DNA of 64,000 nt from Schizochytrium sp. CCTCC M209059 (lineage: Eukaryota; Sar; Bigyra; Thraustochytrida; Thraustochytriidae): assembly GCA_000818945.1 (NCBI GenBank), contig KN805370.1, forward strand, positions 834,715 through 898,714, given 5' to 3'. A model generated the notes under the pieces. The model was not told where the DNA came from and did not search any database. It was given only the letters and a program-made list of their open reading frames with translations. Made by a program: the position numbers and the translations under genes. Below are positions 20,101-29,564 of the stretch, one piece after another; within the stretch, counting starts at the first letter, position 1; every line of letters begins with the position of its first letter.

Positions 20101-20729
20101 TTTACGTCAACGTCGACTTTATCGTCGTTATCAACGTCCTCGTCCTCATCCTCATCCTGGCCAGGAATGACAACAGGCAGATCTTCCTCCAGAAAGCCGT
20201 CGGCGGAGGGAGCGTGATTGTGCTCCTGCCGCGCACGCTTGCGCTCTCTCTTGCGATCCTCTCGTGAACGGTCTTCTTTGCCGTCGCGAAACTCATCTTT
20301 GTCCTTGCGTTTGCTTTTCTTGCTGCGTTTATGTTTCTTTTCCTTGTCGCGATGATGTTTGCGTCCTCGTTCTTTGGTGTCATCCGCCTTGAATCCGGCT
20401 GAAAGATCAATACCAACGAGGTCATACTTTCGAGATGTTGAATCAGAATTTCCAGCCGGCGCTTGCGCTGACAAGGATGAAGACGAGGTCGACGAGGTGC
20501 CAGCGGGTGCTGATGATTTCACTCTCGCCAGGACCTCCCTCGCGAATTGACGCGTTCGTTCATCTCGGGGGAAATCATATTCGTGCAATCTGCTCACCAC
20601 ATCGGATTCGGACTTGGCAGACTTGCCGAGAGCAATGACATAGTCCACCGCCGAGCTCTCGCTAAAACCCACGAGCTCGTGCAACTTGTCGCTCGTCCAT
20701 TGGCGCTCGGCCTCTGTTGCTCGCTTCAT
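17139..20729 (-). CDS. DHX16: DEAH-box pre-mRNA splicing helicase DHX16/Prp2
   Basis: A 1196-aa protein, an ATP-dependent RNA helicase that remodels the activated spliceosome before the first transesterification. The N-terminus has the conserved helical segment of this family (about residues 8-60), then a long Lys/Arg/Glu/Asp-rich region with a Lys-rich block and an acidic run. Walker A GETGSGKT lies near residue 560 (K564), the DEAH motif in IDEAHERG near 655, SAT in VASATLD, and QRAGRAGR in the second RecA domain. The helicase-associated and OB-fold regions follow to the end. Human DHX16 is about 1040 aa; the excess lies in the charged N-terminus. The frame extends to a TTG at 20939, but the ATG at 20729 (MKRATE) begins the conserved part. 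Single exon. BBS5 lies upstream on the same strand. Confidence 0.93.
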   Translation of the reverse strand: MKRATEAERQWTSDKLHELVGFSESSAVDYVIALGKSAKSESDVVSRLHEYDFPRDERTRQFAREVLARVKSSAPAGTSSTSSSSLSAQAPAGNSDSTSRKYDLVGIDLSAGFKADDTKERGRKHHRDKEKKHKRSKKSKRKDKDEFRDGKEDRSREDRKRERKRARQEHNHAPSADGFLEEDLPVVIPGQDEDEDEDVDNDDKVDVDVNRNEDDDDEEEDDEDDDIKNENGKKKTGNNDGEDDPNKETEHQRKLREFQEFVGTGEDGKEEGERMKQRAAQKEREKHELKLRQIRDEGERLRNEFTIEELRDESRFAYLKKREERELKLLQASIQDEEDLFQGQEMTGKEKRDLEVRKELKKLIESRKDIERKTQDQLYKLPDAYEDDRGRVDAKKREALLTQRYEDEGRMKTDQEVWEEQQTKLAASQGKYGVAAIGGPYEDPYDVLLAGGVDFVSGKSLKGTKREQAASGKRSKRGRGVGQARRRKRSSSSGSSESEASSASSLPSVQVSAGKRDAAGNPKQTPTMAEIRAALPVFPFRDELLRAIKDHQILIVVGETGSGKTTQIPQYIHEAGYSALGKIGCTQPRRVAAMSVAARVAQEMDVKLGREVGYSIRFEDNTSEGTLIKYMTDGMLLREFMTSPDLGDYSAMMIDEAHERGLNTDILFGLIKDIARHRKDLRIIVASATLDAQKFAAYFDNAPIFNIPGRRYPVDIMHTKAPEADYLDAAVVTTLQIHISEPTPGDILIFLTGQEEIEAAREMLVQRTRGLGSRIKELIVCPIYASLPSEEQAKVFVPAPPGARKVVLATNIAETSLTIDGICYVIDTGFCKQTSYDARSGMDSLMVTPISQAGAQQRAGRAGRTAPGKCFRLYTEWSFKHELEETTQPEIQRSNLASVVLMLKSLGIHDLVGFDFMDPPPPEALIRCLQQLYALGALTDKGELTKVGRRMAEFPADPMLSKMLLAAERYGCVEEALTVAAMLDVNASVFYRPPDKAVHADTARKTFAQGDGAWGDHMVLKAVYDQWAAANYSAGWCYENFVQVRSMRRARDVRDQLADLCDRIELERSSDSDSELVRKAITSGYFFHSAKLQKDGSFKTVKDQLSVHVHPSSSLHKRDPLPKLVVYHQLQRTKREYMRQILVIKPKWLLEIAPHFYTQRDIDEMMRVNKPRTNVTSAVLQAKGGASERYVLEKKT

Positions 20730-20987
20730 CTCTCTCTCCTCCTTGCCGGAGCTGCGCACTCTGTCTGCGGAGCAGAAGCGGGCACGTCGCCTCCCTCTCC
20801 TTGCTTTGCCTTGCCTTGCCTTGCCTTGCCGCTCCGTGCCTCTCCTTCTTCGCCTCGCCACGCCTCGCTCGCGACCCGGCGACGAGTCGCGACCAAAGAA
20901 TGAAAATTCGTCGTTTGGCACAGTGGCATAGTCAGTCAACTCAAAAGAAGATTTGCTTTCTCACAAGGTCGTCGTACTGACAGTAAA

Positions 20988-22323
20988 CTATTTTGGACGT
21001 TGCCCCGAAGCAGCAGCCTGGGAAGATGATGAAGACATGAGGCCCCACAACGATTGCACCGTGACCCCCTTGGGCATCGGCTGCACAGCAAGCCCAAGAT
21101 GAGGGTTGTAAATCGGACGTAGACGGTCAGGTCTCGCGTCACTGGTTTTGCCCTCGTTATCCATGGCATCGTCTCCGGTGTCTTCAGGTCCGCCTGCGAG
21201 GTAGGCTTCAGGCCCGCGAGGAGCTGCAGAAAAAGAGGCTGGAACAAAGTCGTCAACGTTCTCTTCAATACTGAGATCCTCTTCTGCCGCCTTTTCGACC
21301 GTGTTAAACGGATTTTGTGGCGCAGATTCTACAGTCACGCGGACGCCAAAGTCGGGCGACTTGAAAAAAATTGTATGAAGATTTGTGATTGTCTCCGCCG
21401 TGCGTGCGAGCCGCTCGCGAGGATCGATGCGGAACCCGAGTGTGTACCCACCCCCGCTGGAGGCAGTCTCTACGACAAGGGCATCACCGAATCTCGAGTC
21501 GTTGATGGCGACCTTGCTAATCTGAATATAAGGTATGCTCACGTTAAAGTTGTTCGCAAGATCGGCGAACCAGACAATGCGAATGTTTGTCACGACAAAG
21601 GTGCCCAAACTGCCCTGCTCAGAGGAAAGGTTCCAAACGCCAGCAAGAGTTTGATAAATTTCCTCGCCAGGAAGAATCCGTAGTGACTTGTCCTTGACAA
21701 TGGCGCCTCGCAAGCGCAACTCGCGATACAAAGACGTTGTTTCATAAGCTCTACGGTTGTTGTCAGTGATTTGTGATTGATTCTCCATGGATCAGAAAAA
21801 AAAAAAATGGCCGGGAGGCGTGCGACTTACTTGTACACGGCGAGGACGGTCGTGAAAAGTCGTGGACTCAAATTGACAAGAGAGGTGAAAATGAATTCGA
21901 AGCGACAGCCGTCATGATTACACGTGACAAAGAGGGCCCGCGTAGTACCACGAAGCTTGGAGGTTGCTTTCTTGATTCGAAGTTTTGTAATGTTCTTGAA
22001 GCCGATACCTTTCATGCGCAAAGTGTAAAAGGGAAATGGCAGTCAGTTTTCAATCAATCAATCAATCAATTCATCCTGCGTGGGTCGCACTCTTTTGATC
22101 ACGTACTGAGGTTAGTTCGCTTCGATTTGTGCGAAAGCCATTGCAAGCGCAGGTTCGTGACGACCAAGCTTCCGCGGATACCATTGTTTCCCTTAGTATC
22201 TTCGACGGAATTAATCGAGTCGAGAACGCGTTCGCCCTTGCGCAGGTCAAACAATCGTCTTGGCGCATCAAACTTGAGCTCGCGGTCCTGCCAAAGGCAA
22301 TTCTCCTCGAACTCAATGCCCAT
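20988..22323 (-). CDS. BBS5: Bardet-Biedl syndrome 5 protein, BBSome subunit (3 exons)
   Basis: Exons 22323-22107, 22008-21831 and 21750-20988 give 385 aa, against about 341 in human. BBS5 is a phosphoinositide-binding BBSome subunit that helps move membrane proteins in and out of cilia. Two PH-like (DM16) repeats are visible. The first holds DSINSVEDTKGNNG and RGSLVVTNLRLQW, completed across intron 1 by SIGFKNIT. The second holds GVWNLSSEQGSLGTF, VTNIRIVW, NVSIPYIQI and GFRIDP. The C-terminus has the family's LGLAVQPMPKG and LWGLM elements. Introns (98 and 80 bp) have GTACGT and GTAAGT donors, and phases match. An in-frame TGA lies just upstream of the ATG at 22323. It implies a flagellated stage. 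A sharply acidic linker near residue 320 is extra. Confidence 0.95.
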
Positions 22324-23375
22324 CTGCACGCCCGTTCAGCGTGTTAGACTGATCAAATGCGCTTTACTCAATATCTATCAGCGACCTTATCGTCCCCGCG
22401 TCCAAAGTCGCGAGCGTGGGCTGCTCTGCGATCTCCCTCGAACACTGCTTTGGTGCGTCTCGCTCCGAGTCTGCCCAGAGTCCCTTGTCCTCAGTTTTCC
22501 TCTTCTTCTGCGCGTAAGACCGTTGGAACCCTATGACGTTTTCCTCTCGGACTTTCCTCATCTCGCTCCACTGTATTCGCCGAGTCGAAAGCCCCCCCCA
22601 GTGTTTCCTGCCTCTCAACAGCAAAGGGTTGCGCAGACTTCACTCTACTTTCCCTATTGCGGCTGTGCCAGTGAACGCCGTCGGCGCGTGACCCAGTGGC
22701 GGGAGAATAAGAGGCGGCGCCAGTCGAGAATGGCAAGTGCACTAAGCGGCATTTCCCACTTGCAAGAGCACGTTTGCCCCACTTGCGGTGCGGCGTGTGG
22801 GCCAAGGCTTGGCAATGAAGATGAATGCCAAACCACCTGGAGCAGCGCACGCGAGCGCGAGCGGCGTGGCACGAGGCGGAGCGGCGCGGCGGCGCGCGGC
22901 CAGAAGCGGCGGCGGCGCGGGGAAGGCCTTCGGGTCACGGACTCGGTGGACGCGAGCTGGCACGGCTCGTCTCCGGCTTGGCTCGACTCAAGTCAACTCG
23001 ATACGACTCGGCCCAAGCCATCTCGACCCAAGTCAAGCCGCTTTTCCACCCACGCGGACGACCGAGCGGCCGGCCTTGCGCCCTTGCGGCACGGGCACGG
23101 ACGCTGGCGCGCTGACGCGTAAAGACGGCGATCGATCCTACGCGTGCGCAAAGGCGACTTCGCGAAGCGTGGATCAAAGGGAGAGTCGTGCGAGAGCAGC
23201 CCGTCCGCAGGCGTTGCGATATCGCTCTCGAGGCTTCCTTTTTCTGGGGCGAAAACTTTGCCTCGGGCGTGTAGGACGACGCAAAGACGCCCGTGCGCTT
23301 GCTTGACGTATAAGCTTTCTGGTCAAGGTCTTGCAATTTATTCCGCTAACGACGAGGGAGGGCAAGCGGTCGAGA
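22324..23375. other. Divergent promoter region, BBS5 / NOT2
   Basis: GC-rich 1.05 kb between two divergently transcribed genes, with an AATC run downstream in BBS5 intron 1 (about 22054-22070). Frames overlapping here on both strands are low-complexity and unrecognised. Confidence 0.4.
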
Positions 23376-25001
23376 ATGCAGCAGAGCAGATATTCTGGAG
23401 GATCCGGGCCCAGCGGAAATGGGAGTGGGCCTCCACCCGGACAGCAGCCGTCACAGCAGCAACAGCAGCAGCAGCAAGGAGGTATGATGTCGATGCACTC
23501 GCAAGACGGTGGCAGCAATGCGTATGGCCTGCAACGGCCTCTTTCAGGTTCGCATGACGGGCTCAATCTTGGCGGATCAAATTCGATGTTGCTTGGGCGA
23601 TCGAGCGGGCAGTTTGCAGGAAACGCGAGCGGCAATGCGCCGTTTGACATGTCTGATTTTCCTGCTCTTGCGCAGAACCGATCGGGTGCGGGTGGCATGC
23701 CTCCAAGTGAGCTCGCAAGTGGGTCATATGCGATGCACATTGCACAGCAGGACCGGACGCAGCATCAGCCAGACTTTGCGATGCAGAGCGAGGACTTCCC
23801 AGCGCTAGGTGGCGGCGGCGGTGGCGGCGCACCGGATGTAACGTCGAGCCCGGGTTCTGGGCCAAGGCAATCTTCGTTGGGTGCAAGCGGTCCGCGAGGC
23901 GTGCAACAACCTCAGCAGTTTTTCCAACAGCAGCAACAGCAGCAGAATCAAGGTCAGTCGGTCTCTGGCGAGCCGCCAAGAGGAGCACATACCGGGTTTC
24001 AAGCGCAGCAGCAGGCAGCACCGGGCGCGGGAAAACGGTCGAACGGTGCACCACCAGGTGTTCTTGGTGGGTTTGACTCTGCTAGCATCAATGGATTTTC
24101 GTCAGGAGGCGGCCCGCTGATGGGCGGGAGCGTCGGATCAACGAGCGGTAACGGAAGCGCCAGCTCCAACGCCAGCGGTGGCGTTGCCCGTAGTGCAGGC
24201 AATGCCAGCGGCGCAGGTGGTAGCGTGGGCAGCTTGGGTACGATTCCGGACCCAAGCAAAGCTGGTATTCCTCAGGCACCCGTGAAGAAAGCTCCCGGGC
24301 CTGGAAAGAAGCGCTTGCCGCCCGAGCAGCACTTTGGGCTACTCGGACTCTTGAGTGTTATCCGAACGGAAGACGCCGACCGAAACACACTGGCCTTGGG
24401 TACGGATCTGACTACGCTTGGGCTAAACCTGAACTCGTCAGAGTCGTTGCACACTAGCTTTTCTTCACCATGGTCTGATCGACAGTCAACGCGAGACCCA
24501 CCATTTAATCTTCCGGCGTGCTACAACAGTAGCAACAACAGCGCCGGGGCCACGGGTGGCTCCGGCGCCGCTGGGCAGGGGCGCAACGCGCCGCGACATT
24601 TTGCAAAGTACGAGCTGGAGACCTTGTTTTATATCTTCTACGCGATGCCCAGGGATGTTGCTCAGGTACAGGCTGCGCAGGAGCTCTACAAGCGCAAGTG
24701 GCAGTTCCATGTGGAGCACAAGGTGTGGTTCCTGGACTCAAAGGAGATGGCACAGCCGCCTGCACACCAGCTCCCGCCAGGCGTACCACAGTACATTTAC
24801 TTTGACATCCAGGCCTGGGAACGCCGCCTATTCACCAATGCTTCTCTTGCGAGCGGGCTGGACGCCGGTTTCATGCCGAGCACCTCAGTCTTTGCCATTG
24901 GCAGTGCTCAGCAGCAGCAGCCGTCATCAGGCGGCCCGCCAGGTACTCTCTCGGGTTCGACATCCTCAGCGGCGCAACCTGCAGCACAAGCCCAGACTTG
25001 A
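23376..25001 (+). CDS. CNOT2: CCR4-NOT complex subunit NOT2
   Basis: A 541-aa protein. The N-terminal 300 residues are low-complexity Gly/Ser/Gln with short motifs typical of the family (FDMSDFPAL and EDFPALGG, which resemble NOT-module peptides). The C-terminal NOT2/3/5 domain spans about 315-510: FGLLGLL, LGTDLTTLGLNLNS, then a Pro/Asn-rich insert, then KYELETLFYIFYAMP, AQELYKRKW and VWFLDS. The NOT2/3/5 module links the deadenylase complex to mRNA targets and the decapping machinery. The frame opens at a TTG at 23331; the ATG at 23376 is the likely start. Polyglutamine tracts occur near the N-terminus. No intron is needed. Confidence 0.9.
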   Translation: MQQSRYSGGSGPSGNGSGPPPGQQPSQQQQQQQQGGMMSMHSQDGGSNAYGLQRPLSGSHDGLNLGGSNSMLLGRSSGQFAGNASGNAPFDMSDFPALAQNRSGAGGMPPSELASGSYAMHIAQQDRTQHQPDFAMQSEDFPALGGGGGGGAPDVTSSPGSGPRQSSLGASGPRGVQQPQQFFQQQQQQQNQGQSVSGEPPRGAHTGFQAQQQAAPGAGKRSNGAPPGVLGGFDSASINGFSSGGGPLMGGSVGSTSGNGSASSNASGGVARSAGNASGAGGSVGSLGTIPDPSKAGIPQAPVKKAPGPGKKRLPPEQHFGLLGLLSVIRTEDADRNTLALGTDLTTLGLNLNSSESLHTSFSSPWSDRQSTRDPPFNLPACYNSSNNSAGATGGSGAAGQGRNAPRHFAKYELETLFYIFYAMPRDVAQVQAAQELYKRKWQFHVEHKVWFLDSKEMAQPPAHQLPPGVPQYIYFDIQAWERRLFTNASLASGLDAGFMPSTSVFAIGSAQQQQPSSGGPPGTLSGSTSSAAQPAAQAQT

Positions 25002-25218
25002 GTCCTCTTTCGTCAGCTGGAAAGTCACGAATATCGAACGATCACGTTCAAGTTTGGGATCGCCAGACGTGCCATGCTTTTGGGGAAAGGCCCAGACATT
25101 CTGTCTGGATTCCTCACGCAGGCTGTATGGTGAACGAGCAGTAACGGAGTAAGCAGAAATAAGGGTGACCATCAATTCATTCATTCATTCATTCTCCAAT
25201 CCTTTTTATCTTTTGTTC

Positions 25219-26927
<1,709 letters not shown>

Positions 26928-27469
26928 GCTTGCGTCCCGCCCTTCTGGTGACAATCAATCAATCAATCCTTCTCTCTCTACTGCCGTAGGGGCTGCGCGC
27001 CCGGGCCTGTCTGGTATCCAACAAACCGGGTTTGTGTCTCTTTTTCGCCCTGTTTCAAAAACAACAAGCGATCTCGAGACCAACTCGAGACCCGAAAAAG
27101 TGGAGTGAGCAGCGGCAAAGCGCCAACGCGACGCGCGGCTCGGCCACGACGACGGGGCCCTCTCCGCAGCGCAGACCCAAGGGCAGCAGGCAGCGAGCCG
27201 CGTCAAAGCAAGGCGAACGAGGCCAAGCCTCAGCAGGCAAGCAGACAAGCTAGCAAGCTAGCAAGCTTGCAAGGCTTGGACAACAACGAGTTGACGTGGA
27301 CAAGATGGTGCGTGCCGAGATGCGGTGGAGACTCGAACCCGCTGCAGTGCGAGAGAAAAGGAAGTCGAGAGGCTAACGGGACGAGCATTATTTGGTGCGT
27401 GTCTGCGCTTATGCATGTGGTGCAATGCTTCGTCGCATGACGCCTGTCTTGTTGACGGACGGGGAATAA
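26928..27469. other. Divergent promoter region, LCMT1 / TMEM208
   Basis: Contains short AATC and GCAA runs. It may include exon 1 of the TMEM208 gene: an ATG at 27305-27307 is directly followed by GTGCGT, a possible donor. Confidence 0.4.
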
Positions 27470-28251
27470 ATGCCGTGCGATGTTATCATACTTGAACAGG
27501 CGAATGCATCGGAGAAAAAACGGGCGCAGCGGGCATCCGCTTACATTCGCTACTTGGCAATGGCACTCTCCATTGTGACGGGCATTCCGCTCGTTGTGCA
27601 AGCAGGAGTGTTTTCCGAGCCTGAAGAATACTGGCTCTTGTACCTGGCATTGCAGACGTTGCTCTCCGTCGCTCTCTGCTACCGTATCGTGAGCATGGAG
27701 ATCCAAGGCTATAGCAATGAGTACGTTTTCATCACGTGTCTTTCTTTTCCTGGCAGAAAAGACGAAAGGAAAGGACGCCTCGTTTTCCTTTCGATCAAGA
27801 TGTACGTTGAACAGACAGAGAACTGACTACCTTGAGCACCTCCATCGTTAATTGTTGTGTTGGCGCGCAGATATTCGTTCGACCTTCTCATCCTCAACTG
27901 GATCGTGCAAGTTGGTTCCCTTTATTCGCCGCTCATGTGGAAGCTCTTTTATCTGGTACGTTATTTCCGTTCCTTCTTGGCGATGCATTCTTTCTGGAGC
28001 TGCATCGGCATGTAGTACGTATGACGTGCAAGGATCGCAGCAAAACTAACCTGTTTAGTTTATCAAAAATTTCTCAGATCCCCGCATTTGGGCTCTACAA
28101 GGCTGGCTCATTGCTTGCTTCCTACGTATTCACGCCTCAGGCTGGCGAGATTCCGAGCGGATCTTCCGCTGCGGCAGCCACGTCTACGTCTACCAGCTCG
28201 CGGAAGAGTCGCCAGACAGCACGCGGCAGCACGGTGACGCAGCGCTCTTGA
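27470..28251 (+). CDS. TMEM208: TMEM208/Snd2 family ER membrane protein (3 exons)
   Basis: Exons 27470-27720, 27871-27955 and 28078-28251 give 169 aa, near the usual length of about 173. TMEM208/Snd2 is an ER membrane protein of the SRP-independent targeting route. A charged N-terminus (ASEKKRAQRAS) is followed by TM1 and TM2 at about 25-45 and 53-73, a polar loop, then the conserved LLILNWIVQVGS and helical ends in exons 2-3, and a Ser/Thr/Arg-rich tail. Both donors are GTACGT; phases 2 and 0 are consistent. The start is uncertain. The frame ATG at 27470 gives MPCDVIILEQANASEKK. An alternative is an ATG at 27305 spliced at GTGCGT to the acceptor before GCGAATGCA, giving M-ANASEKK, which looks more like the family. 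Confidence 0.75.
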
Positions 28252-29564
28252 GGAGCACTGCAACTAGCTAGACAACTCGTTGAAGCCGTCAAGCTTTTAT
28301 TTGCAAATTGTAGAACAGGGAAGAGTGACTGAGACAGATGCGCGGTCAACTTGCTTCCGTTGCACGCGCGACTGGGTCAACCGTAGAATTTCTGCCCTTG
28401 ACCCAACTCTTCATCGCTTCAAAAAAAAAAAAGATTTCCCACAGCTTTACGTGCTTCTTTTTTCCCGCCCTCTAGTGACTAGAATTCGGTCGCAGTGTCT
28501 TGAGAGACAGAACATTGCAAAAAATCTTTTTTTTTGCAAGAATAAAAATTAAAATTGAGCGCTCTTTCTTCTGCCTAGTACATTGATGCGTTCTTTGCAA
28601 GCCTGGCCCGATGCCCACACTGCCCACAGCTTCGGTGGAGCTTCACTGGAATGGAAATTTGAAATTCGGAAAGCGGAACTAAATATGGCTGTGGCAGGAG
28701 AATTTTCACTTGGCGAAAAGAGATAGTTGACTTTGTTGATAAATGTTGCTACTACAGTATTATTGGAGTGAGTTTTTCGAATTTGAATTTGAATTTGAAT
28801 TTGAATTTGAAATTTGAATCAAAGGCGAATCGAAAAAGAGACTCGCGCCGCGAACGGCGGCCCGCACGTCCGCGCCCCACTTCCTGTCGATCGAGAGCCT
28901 CTCAAACCCGCGCCTGCGCAGCCGCTTACGCCAGTCGCGACTGCGCTGCTGCCCGGCCACCCTGCGCGCGGGCCGCGCCCCGCCGAGCTGCGCGACGACG
29001 AAGGACCGAGCGAATTTGCGATCGCCGCCTCGCCCGCCTCGCCTCTCTGTGCTGCCTTCCCCCCCTCCTCTGCGCAGCCAGTCAGCCAGCCTGCCAGCCC
29101 TGCCAGCGCAGGCGCCGCTTGCGCCCGCGTCCCCGCCGCGCCGCAGAGACCGAGTCCGCTCCGCACGCGAGGCGCCCGCCTTCCTCTCCCCGCCGTCTCG
29201 AGTCGCGGGTCGCGCCGGGCGTGCTGCGCGGAGCGGGCGGCCAGTGACGGAGGCGAACGAGCACCGCACCGCACCGCGTGCCTTTCTTTCTTTCATCTGT
29301 GCCCTATTTTCTTTCCTTTTCCTTTCTCCTTTTTCCCTCCTCCCGGCGACACGAGCTCGAGCGAGCGACCTCGTGGACGAGGCCAGGTTCTAGATCAGTT
29401 CAGACTGACGGCCTTGCCCTCGGCGGTGGCGGCGTGGTTGCCGCTGCCGCCACTCCCGTTCATTTAGCTAGAGAGAAAGCAAGAGCGAGCGAGCGAGCGA
29501 GCGAGCAAGAGAGCGAGAAAGAGAACCAGGCGAGTCGAGCAGGCCACGCACAGAACGACGAACG
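28252..29564. other. Intergenic and 5' UTR region
   Basis: An AT-rich part (28400-28820) with an A-run and an AATTTG hexamer repeat (about 28778-28810) changes abruptly to GC-rich sequence (28840-29400), then a GAGC run (29485-29510) just before the CXC-protein ATG. Long frames in the GC-rich part are Arg/Pro/Ala low-complexity on both strands, so none is called. Confidence 0.4.

Noticed and set aside
20730..20939. N-terminal extension of the DHX16-like frame
   Set aside because: Begins at TTG and is a low-complexity Arg/Gly/Lys run encoded by a pentamer repeat; the ATG at 20729 starts the conserved region.
21773..23122. 449-codon plus-strand frame upstream of NOT2
   Set aside because: Overlaps BBS5 exons on the other strand; no recognised domain apart from a chance CxxC, and composition is Arg/Ser low complexity.
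27307..27400. Possible tRNA on the minus strand (GGGTTCGAGTC)
   Set aside because: Resembles a T-loop, but the flanking five-base stems do not pair and no acceptor stem or anticodon arm fits.
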